In this document: in pieces, positions 37,292 to 46,292 of the stretch
Layout: the number at the start of each line of letters is the position of its first letter
Position numbering within the stretch: the first letter of the stretch is position 1
Origin: CAIWHR01 sp963786625
GTDB taxonomy: Bacteria > Pseudomonadota > Gammaproteobacteria > Burkholderiales > Casimicrobiaceae
DNA: 64,000 bases
Direction of reading: 5' to 3'
Assembly (NCBI GenBank): GCA_963786625.1
Contig: CAWAZS010000014.1
Location: 310,001-374,000 of the forward strand
Translations under genes and position numbers: made by a program
The notes under the pieces: model-generated
What the model saw: only the letters and a program-made list of their open reading frames with translations
The model's database searches: none
Told to the model about the DNA's origin: nothing

Positions 37292-37974
37292 TTGGCTGCG
37301 GGCGGCGCGAGTTCGCCGGCGGGCTTGAGCGTCAGGGGTGGCTCCGGCGCGGCCGGCGCCGCGCCCTTGCCCGCATCCTTCGGCGCGTCCTTGGCCCGGC
37401 CGGGCGGCGCGAGGTCCGATTGCGGCTGGAACATGCCGCGAACGCGCGTGCCGGGGCCGCCGGGGTCCGGGGTCGCCCCGGCGCGCCCCTCCGCCTTGAA
37501 GAGCTCGGTCGCCACGTTGTAGGACACATAGTTGCTGCGGATCTCGTCCTTGCCGCGCTTCAGCAGCGCATTGTCGAAGAGCTCGACCAGGTCCTTCGAT
37601 CCGTCGTATTCGATGCGCCGCGCATATCCCTCGTAGTACTCGTCGACGTCGTCGCGCTTCTGGCGGATGGCGACCGGGTTCCCGAACGCGGTCGCGGAAA
37701 GCGAATTGTCGGCGTTCTGCTTGAACACGATGCGGTCGGCGCGGAGCGTCAGCGTCCCCTGCGTGATGATGACGTTGCCGCTGAGCGTGCCGCCGCGCGC
37801 CTGCAGGTCCGCGTCGCCGGTGTCGCCGGAGAAATTGATCGGCTTGTCCCGGTCGGCCTTCTCGGCGCCCGCCTGCGGCGCGCCCGCGAGGACGACGAGC
37901 GCGGCGAGGAGCGCCGGTGCGGCCCGCCGCAGCATGCGGCGCCGGGGGCTGCGGGAGCGGGAATCGCTGTTCAC
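37288..37974 (-). CDS. lptA: LPS export periplasmic protein LptA
   Basis: 228 residues. Signal peptide (LLAALVVLAGAPQAGA), then OstA beta-jellyroll with INFSGDTGDADLQARGGTLSGNVIITQGTLTLRADR split over several strands, and a Pro/Ala/Lys tail. GTG 37974 overlaps the lptC stop (GTGA); ATG 37935 would give a shorter signal. Bridges LPS across the periplasm between LptC and LptD. Confidence 0.92.
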   Translation of the reverse strand: MNSDSRSRSPRRRMLRRAAPALLAALVVLAGAPQAGAEKADRDKPINFSGDTGDADLQARGGTLSGNVIITQGTLTLRADRIVFKQNADNSLSATAFGNPVAIRQKRDDVDEYYEGYARRIEYDGSKDLVELFDNALLKRGKDEIRSNYVSYNVATELFKAEGRAGATPDPGGPGTRVRGMFQPQSDLAPPGRAKDAPKDAGKGAAPAAPEPPLTLKPAGELAPPAAK

Positions 37975-38594
37975 TTCGGGAGCGGGCGGGGTTGCAGCGT
38001 GCCGCGCACGGCGGACTTGAGCTTGAACGTGTGCGACTCGTTGTCGAGGACCATTCCGACGCCGTGAATTATTCCACGCGGCTCCTCGATCGTCACCGCC
38101 CGGTCGGTCTCGGCGCGCGAGAGCTTCGGGATGATGCGCAGAAACTCCGTCGTGAACGTCGCCGGGCCCGACGGCAGGCCGTCGGCGGGGGCCGGCGCGG
38201 CGCTCGCGTCGCGCACTGCCCGGACGTTGCCGCGCAGCGTCACGATCTCGCGATTGCCCGACACCGTACCGGCATCGGCGGTGACCGACAGCCTGGGCTT
38301 GCCCGGATCGGTCAGCACGAGCGACGGGCCGACCAGGTCGACGCTGTCGTCGTCCGGATAGTGCTGCGCGCGCTTGGCGGCGAGCGCCTGCAGAACGCGG
38401 CCGTTCGCGTCGAAGCTCGCGGCGCTGAAATTCTCGATGTACAGGTCGGGATCGTGCCGCGACGCTCCGCTGGCGCGCAGGGCCGACGTCTGCACCTGCG
38501 CGTCCAGCCAGTACGTGAGCGCCGCGAGGCTGCCGAGCAGCAGCACGGGCGACCACGGGATGAGCCGGTCGATGCGCGCGCGGCGGGTGGCCAT
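37971..38594 (-). CDS. lptC: LPS export protein LptC
   Basis: 207 residues. One N-terminal membrane helix (WSPVLLLGSLAALTYWL), then a periplasmic jellyroll with DPDLYIENFSAASFDANGRV and LSVTADAGTVSGNREIVTLRGNV. Seven bases after kdsC; coupled to lptA by GTGA. Confidence 0.93.
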   Translation of the reverse strand: MATRRARIDRLIPWSPVLLLGSLAALTYWLDAQVQTSALRASGASRHDPDLYIENFSAASFDANGRVLQALAAKRAQHYPDDDSVDLVGPSLVLTDPGKPRLSVTADAGTVSGNREIVTLRGNVRAVRDASAAPAPADGLPSGPATFTTEFLRIIPKLSRAETDRAVTIEEPRGIIHGVGMVLDNESHTFKLKSAVRGTLQPRPLPK

Positions 38595-38601
38595 GGCTCG
38601 C

Positions 38602-39129
38602 TCAGGCGCCGAAGGCCGCGTGCTGCGGGTCGAGGACGCCCTGCGCGGACAGGATCAGCTCGCAGAGCTCGCGCACGGCGCCCTTGCCGCCGTCGCGGGC
38701 GGTCACCCAGTGCGCCTGCGCGCGCACGACGACGGGCGCGTGCGGCACGGTGACGGCAAATCCGCAGCGCGCGAACACCGGCACGTCCGGCAGATCGTCG
38801 CCGATGTGGGCACACGCGGCGGCCGGAAGCCCCAGCTCGCTGCGCAGCGCTTCCCACGGCGTCAGCTTGTCTTCCGCGCCCTGCAGGATCCGGTGGACGC
38901 CGAGGGCACGGGCACGGTGCGCCACCGCCGGCGCGTTGCTGCCGGTGATCCACGCGACGGTGACGCCCGCGCGCATCAGCATCTTGAGACCGACCCCGTC
39001 CAGCACGCTGAACGCCTTCAGCTCGTGGCCATCGTCGCCGATGAAGATGCTGCCGTCGGTCAGCACGCCGTCGACGTCGCACGTCAGGAGCCGGATGCCG
39101 CGGGCCTGCGCGTCGAGCGCATGGGCCAT
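38602..39129 (-). CDS. kdsC: 3-deoxy-D-manno-octulosonate 8-phosphate phosphatase KdsC
   Basis: 175-residue HAD phosphatase without a cap. DVDGVLTDG (motif I), ITGSNAPAV (motif II), LGLPAAACAHIGDDLPDVPVF (motif IV). Third step to Kdo for LPS. ATG overlaps the kdsD stop (TGATG). Confidence 0.95.
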   Translation of the reverse strand: MAHALDAQARGIRLLTCDVDGVLTDGSIFIGDDGHELKAFSVLDGVGLKMLMRAGVTVAWITGSNAPAVAHRARALGVHRILQGAEDKLTPWEALRSELGLPAAACAHIGDDLPDVPVFARCGFAVTVPHAPVVVRAQAHWVTARDGGKGAVRELCELILSAQGVLDPQHAAFGA

Positions 39130-40154
39130 CACACCACCCGTGCGCGGAAGAGATCGTGCATGTGCAGGGCGCCGACGAGCCGGCGCTCGTCGTCGGTGAC
39201 GAGCAGCACCGTCACCTTGGGCAGCGCCTCCATCAGGTCGACGCAGTCGATCGCGAGCCGGTCGGGACCGATCGTCCGCGGCGTCCGCGTCATGACGTCG
39301 GCGACGCTCACACCGGCGATGTCGCGCGTCCGGTCGAGGCAGCGGCGCAGGTCGCCGTCGGTGAAGATGCCCGCGACCCTGCCTTCGGCGTCGACCACGG
39401 CGGTCATGCCCATTCCCTTGCCGCTCATCGTGACGACCGCCTGCATCAGCGTCGCGTCGATGCCGACCTGCGGCAGGGCGGTGCCGGTCACCATCACGTC
39501 GCTGACGCGGGTGAGCAGGCGCCGTCCGAGCAAGCCGCCCGGATGCGAGCGGGCGAAGTCCTCGACCGAGAAGCCGCGCGCATCGAGCAGCGCGAGCGCG
39601 AGCGCGTCGCCGAGCGCAAGCGCCGCGGTCGTGCTCGCAGTCGGCGCGAGGCCCAGCGGACAGGCCTCGGCGTCGACTGCGACATCGAGATGGACGTCGG
39701 CCGCCTGCGCGAGCGACGACCGCGCGCTGCCCGTCATCGCGATGATCTTCGCGCCCTGGCGCTTGAGCGGCGAGGTCAGCAGGACGAGCTCGTCGGTCTC
39801 TCCGGAATTCGAAAGCATGACCACGATGTCCTCCGGCGCGATCATGCCGAGGTCGCCGTGCGAGGCCTCGGCAGGATGGACGAAGAACGCAGGTGTGCCG
39901 GTGGACGCGAAGGTGGCGGCCAGCTTGCGCGCGATGTGCCCGGACTTGCCGATGCCGGTCACGACGACGCGGCCCCGGGATCCCAGGATCAGCGCGACCG
40001 CGGCGACGAACGGATCGGCCAGCCGCGCGGCCAGTGCGGTGATCGCCCCGGCTTCCGTCGCGAGGACATCGCGGGCAAGCGCGAGCGCGCGCTTCGGGTC
40101 CACCCCGGCGCAGCCGGGCAGCGCGGCGGGAGCGGCTGAGGCGGTGACGCTCAT
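39129..40154 (-). CDS. kdsD: D-arabinose 5-phosphate isomerase KdsD
   Basis: 341 residues. SIS domain with GIGKSGHIARKLAATFASTGTPAFFVHPAEA and SNSGETDE, then two CBS domains (about 215-335). Converts ribulose-5-P to arabinose-5-P, the first step to Kdo. ATG 40154 is chosen; seven bases upstream is a TATACT box, so the mRNA may be leaderless or nearly so. Confidence 0.95.
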   Translation of the reverse strand: MSVTASAAPAALPGCAGVDPKRALALARDVLATEAGAITALAARLADPFVAAVALILGSRGRVVVTGIGKSGHIARKLAATFASTGTPAFFVHPAEASHGDLGMIAPEDIVVMLSNSGETDELVLLTSPLKRQGAKIIAMTGSARSSLAQAADVHLDVAVDAEACPLGLAPTASTTAALALGDALALALLDARGFSVEDFARSHPGGLLGRRLLTRVSDVMVTGTALPQVGIDATLMQAVVTMSGKGMGMTAVVDAEGRVAGIFTDGDLRRCLDRTRDIAGVSVADVMTRTPRTIGPDRLAIDCVDLMEALPKVTVLLVTDDERRLVGALHMHDLFRARVV

Positions 40155-40347
40155 GCGCAGAAGTATAACCGAGCGTCCAGGCGTCACCCACGGCAGACGG
40201 AGCCCGCTGCCGTGCCCCGCGTGCCCGGCTCCCGGCGCTCCGGTCGTCGATCCCGCGCCTTGTCGGCCCCGCGCCGGCCTGGAAAGACGCCGTGCTACAT
40301 TCGACCGCACGCCCGGCCACCGTCGAGTCGGCCGCCACGCAAGCCCG
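40155..40347. other. Divergent gap kdsD / kef
   Basis: 193 bases. Minus strand TATACT at 40162-40167 is a plausible -10 for the kdsD run. No clear promoter for the plus-strand gene. Confidence 0.4.
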
Positions 40348-42312
40348 ATGCCGCAGACGCTGCAATTGATCCTGGTTCTGCTCGGCGCCGCCGTCGTCGT
40401 CGTCGTGATCTGCCGGCTCGTCCGGCTGCCGCCGATCCTGGGCTATCTGCTGGTCGGCATCGTCGTCGGCCCGAACGCGCTCGCCTGGGTCCCCGCGGAG
40501 GCCGAGACCCGCCATCTCGCCGAGTTCGGCATCGTGTTCCTCATGTTCTCGATCGGCCTCGAATTCAGCCTGCCGCAGCTGAAGGCGATGCGGCGCGTGG
40601 TGTTCGGACTCGGTCTCGTGCAGGTTTCGATCACGACGTTGGGCGGCGTGGTGGTGCTGCAGCTCCTCGGCTACGGCTGGCCGGTGGGCCTCGCGCTCGG
40701 CGGGGCGTTGGCGATGAGCTCGACGGCGATCGTCTCCAAGATGCTGGCCGAACGGATGGAGCTGGCCACGCCGCATGGCCGGGACGTGATGGGGATCCTG
40801 CTCTTCCAGGACCTGGCCGTCGTCGCGTTCCTGATCGTCCTGCCGTCGCTGGGCCGAAGCGGCGGCGAGCTCGCCGCTGCGCTGGCGGCGGCCGCCGCGA
40901 AGGCGCTCGTCGTCCTGGTGCTGATCCTGTTCGCCGGGCAGAAGCCGATGCGCGCCTGGTTCCACCTGGTCGCCCGGCAGCGGAGCTCCGAGCTCTTCAT
41001 GCTGAACCTGCTGCTGATCACGCTCGGGCTCGCGGCGCTCACCGAGCTTGCCGGGCTGTCGCTCGCGCTGGGCGCGTTCCTCGCCGGCATGCTGATCGCG
41101 GAGACCGAGTACCGCTACCAGGTCGAGGAGGACATCAAGCCGTTCCGCGACGTGCTGCTGGGGCTGTTCTTCGTCACCGTCGGCATGGCGCTCGACGTCG
41201 GCATGGTCGCCCGCAATCTTCCGTGGGTGCTGCTGCTGCTCACCGTTCCCCTCGTCGCGAAGCTGGCATTGATCGTCGTGCTGGCTCGCCTTTTCGGAGC
41301 GCAGCCGGGGACCGCGCTGCGCACGGGGTTCTATCTCGCGCAGGCCGGCGAATTCGCGCTGGTGATGCTCGCCGTCGCCACCGACGTCCGGCTCATCCCG
41401 GACACGATGGCGCAGATCGTGCTGGCGGCGATGCTGCTGTCGATGCTGATGGCCCCGCTGATCATCCATTTCGCGGAGCCGATCGTGCGCAGGTTCACCG
41501 CCAACGACTGGCTCGCGCGCGCCGCGCAGATCACCCGGATCGCGGCGACGACGATGGCCCGGCAGGATCACGTGATCGTCTGCGGTTACGGCCGCAGCGG
41601 ACAGAACCTCGTGCGGCTGCTCGAGACCGAGGAGATCCCGTTCATCGCCCTCGACGCCGATCCGCAGCGCGTGCGCGAAGCGGCGGGCGACGACTCGTCG
41701 GTCGTCTACGGCGACGCCGGCCGCAAGGAGGCGCTCCTCGCCGCGGGCCTCGCGAAGGCGCGGGCGGTGGTGATCACCTTCGTCGACACCGCCGCCGCGC
41801 TCAAGATTCTGCATTACGTCCACGAGTCGCGACCGGGACTGCCCGTCGTCGTGCGCACGCTCGACGACAGCGAGCTCGAGCGGCTGCTCGGCGCCGGCGC
41901 GGCCGAGGTCGTGCCCGAGGTGCTCGAGGGCAGCCTGATGCTCGCCACGCATTCGCTGCTGCTGCTCGGCGTCCCGCTGAACCGCGTGCTGATGCGCATC
42001 CGCGCCATACGCGAGGAGCGCTACAGCCTGTTTCGCGGGTTCTTCCACGGCGCGACGGACATGGCCGACGCGGCCGAGAACCTGCAGCCGCGGCTGCACT
42101 CGGTGCTGCTGCCCGAGGGCGCGAACGCGATCGGCCGGGCGCTGTCGACGCTCGAGCTCGAAGGCGGCGTCGAGATCACGGGCGTGCGGCGCATGGGCGC
42201 GCGTTCGCAGCGTCCACGGCCCGACTGGGTGTTCGACCCCGGCGACGTCGTCGTCCTGCTCGGTCGTCCGGAAAGTCTCGCGCTCGCCGAACAGCGGCTC
42301 CTCGAAGGCTGA
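40348..42312 (+). CDS. KefB/KefC-type K+/H+ antiporter with RCK domain
   Basis: 654 residues. CPA2 transporter with about 12 membrane helices (residues 1-385, with LPPILGYLLVGIVVGPNAL, GIVFLMFSIGLEFS, FQDLAVV). A TrkA-N nucleotide-binding domain follows (HVIVCGYGRSGQNLV, about 409), then a TrkA-C domain at the end (PDWVFDPGDVVVLLGRP). Glutathione gating of KefB/C itself cannot be assumed. The ATG at 40348 starts the first helix; a long open frame upstream is antisense to kdsD. Confidence 0.93.
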   Translation: MPQTLQLILVLLGAAVVVVVICRLVRLPPILGYLLVGIVVGPNALAWVPAEAETRHLAEFGIVFLMFSIGLEFSLPQLKAMRRVVFGLGLVQVSITTLGGVVVLQLLGYGWPVGLALGGALAMSSTAIVSKMLAERMELATPHGRDVMGILLFQDLAVVAFLIVLPSLGRSGGELAAALAAAAAKALVVLVLILFAGQKPMRAWFHLVARQRSSELFMLNLLLITLGLAALTELAGLSLALGAFLAGMLIAETEYRYQVEEDIKPFRDVLLGLFFVTVGMALDVGMVARNLPWVLLLLTVPLVAKLALIVVLARLFGAQPGTALRTGFYLAQAGEFALVMLAVATDVRLIPDTMAQIVLAAMLLSMLMAPLIIHFAEPIVRRFTANDWLARAAQITRIAATTMARQDHVIVCGYGRSGQNLVRLLETEEIPFIALDADPQRVREAAGDDSSVVYGDAGRKEALLAAGLAKARAVVITFVDTAAALKILHYVHESRPGLPVVVRTLDDSELERLLGAGAAEVVPEVLEGSLMLATHSLLLLGVPLNRVLMRIRAIREERYSLFRGFFHGATDMADAAENLQPRLHSVLLPEGANAIGRALSTLELEGGVEITGVRRMGARSQRPRPDWVFDPGDVVVLLGRPESLALAEQRLLEG

Positions 42313-42374
42313 ATCGCCGCCGCCGCTGCGCCGTCCTTCGCCGTCCGCGACCGGACGCTGCCGCCCACTCGACA

Positions 42375-42403
42375 TTGTGAGCAGCGGCGCGGAAGGCTAC
42401 AAT
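42375..42403 (+). promoter_or_regulatory. Promoter for the mla operon
   Basis: TTGTGA (42375-42380), 17 bases, TACAAT (42398-42403), about 30 bases before the mlaF ATG. Good sigma-70 layout. Confidence 0.6.
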
Positions 42404-42434
42404 CGCCGTCCTTTGGGTCCGCGCCTGCGCCCCG

Positions 42435-43271
42435 ATGCCCGACACTTCCACTTCCGGCCCGAATCCCGCCCCGCCCGAGATCGCCGTCGAGCTCGCCGAC
42501 GTGACCTTCGGCTACGACCGGCGCCCGGTGCTCAGCGGAATATCGCTGGCGATACCGCGCGGCAAGGTCGTCGCGATCATGGGCGGCTCGGGCTGCGGAA
42601 AGACGACGATCCTGCGGCTGATCGGCGGGCAGCTGCGGCCGCAGTCGGGCGACGTGCGGGTCGCCGGCCATTCGGTGCCGGACATGAACCGCGACGCGCT
42701 GTACGCGATGCGCCGCAAGTTCGGCATGCTGTTCCAGTTCGGGGCGCTCTTCACCGACATGTCGGTGTACGAGAACATCGCCTTCACGCTGCGCGAGCAC
42801 ACGGACCTGCCGGAGGAGCTCATCCGCGATCTCGTGCTGATGAAGCTGCATGCCGTCGGGCTGCGTGGCGCCGCGTATCTGATGCCGGCGGAGCTCTCCG
42901 GCGGAATGGCGCGTCGCGTCGCGCTCGCCCGGGCGATCGCACTCGACCCGATGCTGGTGCTGTACGACGAGCCGTTCGCGGGCCTCGATCCGATCTCGCT
43001 GGGTGTCATCGGCCAGCTGATCCGCCGGCTCACCGATGCGCTCGGGATCACGTCGATCGTCGTCACGCACGACGTGTACGAATCGCTGAAGATCGTCGAT
43101 TACCTCTATTTCGTCTCCGAGGGGGCGATCATCGCGCAGGGCACGCCGGCCGACGTGCGCGCGTCCGGCGACGCGTTCGTCCGGCAGTTCGTCGATGGCC
43201 AGCCGGACGGTCCCGTGCCGTTCCACTATCCGTCCGCGCCGTACCGTGCGGAGCTGTTCGCCGATGCTTAG
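42435..43271 (+). CDS. mlaF: Phospholipid ABC transporter ATPase MlaF
   Basis: 278 residues. MGGSGCGKTTILRLIGG (Walker A), FQFGALFTDMSVYEN (typical of MlaF), LSGGMARRVALARAI, LVLYDEPFAGLDPI. Powers MlaFEDB in keeping phospholipids out of the outer leaflet. Overlaps mlaE by 8 bases. Confidence 0.95.
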   Translation: MPDTSTSGPNPAPPEIAVELADVTFGYDRRPVLSGISLAIPRGKVVAIMGGSGCGKTTILRLIGGQLRPQSGDVRVAGHSVPDMNRDALYAMRRKFGMLFQFGALFTDMSVYENIAFTLREHTDLPEELIRDLVLMKLHAVGLRGAAYLMPAELSGGMARRVALARAIALDPMLVLYDEPFAGLDPISLGVIGQLIRRLTDALGITSIVVTHDVYESLKIVDYLYFVSEGAIIAQGTPADVRASGDAFVRQFVDGQPDGPVPFHYPSAPYRAELFADA

Positions 43272-44073
43272 CGCCGCCGCGTCCGGCGTTGCCGAATTCC
43301 TGCGCCGGCTCGGCAGCGGGGCGGTCGCCGCCGTCGGCCGGCTCGGCTACGCCGCGCGGTTCTTCGTCGCCGTCGTCTACGAGACGCCCGCGGCATTCGC
43401 GCGGATTCACCTCACGCTGCGCGAGATCTACTTCTCCGGGGTGCTCTCGCTCGTCATCATCCTGGTGTCGGGGCTCTTCGTCGGCATGGTGCTGGCGCTG
43501 CAGGGCTACGATGTGCTGCAGCGCTACGGCGCCGACGAGTCGCTCGGCATTCTCGTCGCCCTGTCGCTCGTCCGCGAGCTGGGGCCGGTGGTCGCAGGGT
43601 TGCTGTTCGCCAGCCGGGCCGGCAGCGCGATCACCGCGGAGATCGGGCTGATGAAGGCGACCGAGCAGCTGTCGGCGATGGAGATGATGGCCGTCGACCC
43701 TCTGGCGCGGGTCGTCGCGCCGCGCTTCTGGGGCGGCATCATCTCGATGCCGCTGCTCGCCGCCCTGTTCTCCACGCTCGGCATCTTCGGCGCGTACCTG
43801 GTCGGCGTGAAGCTGATCGGCATCGACACCGGCGCGTTCTGGGGCAACATGCAGGCCGGCGTCGATTTTCGCTTCGACATTGTCAACGGCATCATCAAGA
43901 GCATCGTTTTCGGCGTTGCGGTCAGCATGATCGCGGTGTTCGAGGGCTACGACGCGAAGCCGACGGCCGAGGGTGTGTCGAGCGCGACGACGCGCACGGT
44001 GGTCGAGAGCTCGCTCGCGATCCTCGCGCTCGATTTCGTCCTCACCGTCTTCATGTTCCGGGGGATGGCTTAA
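43264..44073 (+). CDS. mlaE: Phospholipid ABC transporter permease MlaE
   Basis: 269 residues, five to six membrane helices. Family blocks GLFVGMVLALQGYDVL, SLVRELGPVVAGLLFASRAGSAITAEIG and FEGYDAKPTAEGVSSATTRTVV. ATG 43264 lies inside the end of mlaF. Confidence 0.96.
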   Translation: MLSAAASGVAEFLRRLGSGAVAAVGRLGYAARFFVAVVYETPAAFARIHLTLREIYFSGVLSLVIILVSGLFVGMVLALQGYDVLQRYGADESLGILVALSLVRELGPVVAGLLFASRAGSAITAEIGLMKATEQLSAMEMMAVDPLARVVAPRFWGGIISMPLLAALFSTLGIFGAYLVGVKLIGIDTGAFWGNMQAGVDFRFDIVNGIIKSIVFGVAVSMIAVFEGYDAKPTAEGVSSATTRTVVESSLAILALDFVLTVFMFRGMA

Positions 44074-44074
44074 C

Positions 44075-44548
44075 GTGGACCTGAACCGCTCCCTACTCGA
44101 CCTGTGGGTCGGCGCCTTCGTCGCGATGGGCATCGCCGCCGTCCTGTTTCTCGCGCTGAAGGTCGGCAACCTGGTGAACTGGGGGTCGACGCCGGGGTAC
44201 CGGCTCGAGGCCCGCTTCGACAATATCGGCGGCCTGAAGCTCCGCGCGCCGGTGAAGGCGGCGGGCGTGGTCGTCGGCCGCGTCGAGCGCGTCAAGCTCG
44301 ACCCGGCGACGTATCAGGCGGTCGTCACGCTGAAGATCGACCACGGCTACGAGTTCACGACGGACACGATCGCGTCGATACTGACGTCCGGATTGCTCGG
44401 GGAGGTCTACATCGGCCTCGACGCCGGCGGCGACTCGAAAATGCTCGCGGACGGCACGAAGCTCACGAAGACGCAATCGGCGGTCATACTCGAGAAGCTG
44501 ATCGGCCAGTTCCTGATCGACAAGGCCGCGGGCAGCGGCGGAAAATGA
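44075..44548 (+). CDS. mlaD: Mla MCE-domain protein MlaD
   Basis: 157 residues. One N-terminal membrane helix (LWVGAFVAMGIAAVLFLAL) and one MCE domain (YRLEARFDNIGGLKLRAPVKAAGVVVGRVERVKLD). Forms the hexameric ring on MlaFE. Start GTG 44075, one base after the mlaE TAA. Confidence 0.95.
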   Translation: MDLNRSLLDLWVGAFVAMGIAAVLFLALKVGNLVNWGSTPGYRLEARFDNIGGLKLRAPVKAAGVVVGRVERVKLDPATYQAVVTLKIDHGYEFTTDTIASILTSGLLGEVYIGLDAGGDSKMLADGTKLTKTQSAVILEKLIGQFLIDKAAGSGGK

Positions 44549-44555
44549 GCACCCG

Positions 44556-45266
44556 ATGATTCGTGTTGCATCGTCACTGTCGTCCCGGGCCGTCGTGCTC
44601 GCGGCGGCGCTCGTTGCCGGCTGTGCGGCGGTGCCGTCGCGCGTGGACCCGCTCGAGCCGATGAACCGCGCGTTCTTCGAAGTCCACACGGCGGTGGACG
44701 ACGCGCTGCTGCGGCCCCTGGTTCAGGCGTACATCGACGTCGTCCCGGCGCCCATCCGCACGTCGGTGTCCAACGTGTTCAACAACATCGACGACCTGAT
44801 CTCCGCGGTCAACGACCTGCTGCAGGGCGATTTCGACCGGTTCGGCGACGACATGGGCCGGGTCATCCTGAACACCGGATTCGGCGTGGGCGGGCTGTTC
44901 GATCTCGCGTCGATGATCGGCATCGAGCGCGGCAACCAGGACTTCGGGCTCACCTTCGGGAAGTGGGGATTCGAGCAGGGCCCGTACCTGTTCGTGCCGC
45001 TCTTCGGCCCGACGACCGTTCGCGACGGTGCCGGCTGGGCCACGCGCATCATGGTCGGTCCGGTGGGCTTCATACCCGACGTGCCGGTGCGCAACACGCT
45101 GTACGGCGCCGGCGCCATCGACATCCGCGCGCAGCACGTGAGCGCCGGCAAGCTGGTCGACACCGCGGCGCTCGATCGCTACCTCTTCATCCGCAATGCG
45201 TACCTGCAGCGGCGCCGGTATCTCGTCTACGACGGCAAACCGCCGCCCGAGAAGGAGGAGGAGTAG
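44556..45266 (+). CDS. mlaA: Outer-membrane lipoprotein MlaA (VacJ)
   Basis: 236 residues. Lipobox LVAGC; DPLEPMNRAFFEVH, GDFDRFGDDMGRVILNTGFGVGGLFDLAS, DFGLTFGKWGFEQGPYLFVPLFGP are family hallmarks. Removes misplaced phospholipid from the outer leaflet. The C-terminus is acidic (PPPEKEEE). It directly abuts mlaC. Confidence 0.95.
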   Translation: MIRVASSLSSRAVVLAAALVAGCAAVPSRVDPLEPMNRAFFEVHTAVDDALLRPLVQAYIDVVPAPIRTSVSNVFNNIDDLISAVNDLLQGDFDRFGDDMGRVILNTGFGVGGLFDLASMIGIERGNQDFGLTFGKWGFEQGPYLFVPLFGPTTVRDGAGWATRIMVGPVGFIPDVPVRNTLYGAGAIDIRAQHVSAGKLVDTAALDRYLFIRNAYLQRRRYLVYDGKPPPEKEEE

Positions 45267-45899
45267 ATGGCCGCGAACCCGTCCGCCGCATGGCGGCTTG
45301 CGGCGCTGGCGCTGGTCGCGGCGCTGCTGCTGAACGCGGCGCCCGCGCGCGCGCAGGAGCCGCCCGATGTCATGGTCAAGCGCGTCGCGCAGGACGTGCT
45401 GGCGACGATCAAGGCGGACCCGCTGATCCAGGCGGGCAACGAGGCGCGGATTCGCGAGGTGCTGGAGGCGAAGCTCCTGCCCAACTTCGACTTCACGCGG
45501 ATGACGGCGCTCGCAATGGGCAGGAACTGGCGCACGGCGACGCCCGAGCAGCAGAAGCGCCTCGCCGACGAGTTCCGCGGGCTCCTCGTGCGCACGTACT
45601 CGGGCGCGCTCAACCAGTACCGCAACGAGACGATCGACTACAAGCCGCTGCGCATGAATCCCGGCGACACCGAGGTCATGGTGCGCACGTCCGTCCAGCG
45701 CGCCGGCAGCGCCCCGATCCAGATCGACTACGGGATGGAGAAGAAGTCGGACAACTGGAAGTGCTACGACGTCGTCGTCGGTGGCGTCTCGCTCGTCACC
45801 AATTACCGGGACGAGTTCAACGAGCAGATCAAGAACGGCGGCATCGACGGTCTGATCAAGACGCTCGCCGACCGGAACCGGGGCGTCGCGGCGAAATGA
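45267..45899 (+). CDS. mlaC: Periplasmic phospholipid shuttle MlaC
   Basis: 210 residues, signal peptide ending PARAQEP. LLPNFDFTRMTALAMGRNWRTATPEQQKRLADEFRGLLVRTYSGAL and a C-terminal YRDEFNEQIKNGGIDGLI are typical. Shuttles lipid between MlaA and MlaD. SD GGAGGAGGAG inside the mlaA end. Confidence 0.95.
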   Translation: MAANPSAAWRLAALALVAALLLNAAPARAQEPPDVMVKRVAQDVLATIKADPLIQAGNEARIREVLEAKLLPNFDFTRMTALAMGRNWRTATPEQQKRLADEFRGLLVRTYSGALNQYRNETIDYKPLRMNPGDTEVMVRTSVQRAGSAPIQIDYGMEKKSDNWKCYDVVVGGVSLVTNYRDEFNEQIKNGGIDGLIKTLADRNRGVAAK

Positions 45900-46219
45900 C
45901 GACGAAGGGCGACGGACGGGACGAGGCTGGCGGCAGCTTCTCCGCGACCGCCGACGGCGGGCGCTGGACCTACGCCGGCATGCTCACCTGCGCCAACGCC
46001 GGCGCCGTGCTTGCGGCCGCGGAGGCGCTGCCGCTGCCCGCGACTGGCGAGGTCGACCTCGCGGACATCCGCGAGGTGGACTCGGCGGCGGTCGCGGTGA
46101 TGCTGGCGCTCAAGCGGCGGGCCGGCAACGAAGGCAGGCCGCTGTCCTTCGTCAACATTTCCGCCGCACTCGCCGCGCTCCTCGATCTGTACGACGTCGG
46201 GGAGATCGTAGCCGCGTGA
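45896..46219 (+). CDS. mlaB: STAS protein MlaB
   Basis: 107 residues, STAS domain with GEVDLADIREVDSAAVAVMLALKRRA. Binds MlaF and stimulates transport. Start ATG overlaps the mlaC stop (ATGA). Confidence 0.88.
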   Translation: MTTKGDGRDEAGGSFSATADGGRWTYAGMLTCANAGAVLAAAEALPLPATGEVDLADIREVDSAAVAVMLALKRRAGNEGRPLSFVNISAALAALLDLYDVGEIVAA

Positions 46220-46292
46220 TGTCGTCGGGCGCGCGGTCCGCAGCGCTGCCTGTCCGCTCCGCCGTTCCGCTTTCCCGGCCGTTTCCGCCCCC

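Noticed and set aside
40285..40315. Sigma-54-like TGGAAAG...TGCTA before the antiporter gene
   Set aside because: Spacing between GG and GC is 11 not 10 and the consensus is poor.
38602..42375. 1257-codon open frame antisense to the K+ antiporter and fused to kdsC
   Set aside because: Only the last 175 codons (kdsC) look like protein; the rest is an Arg/His/Glu-rich mirror of the antiporter, a GC-rich codon artefact.
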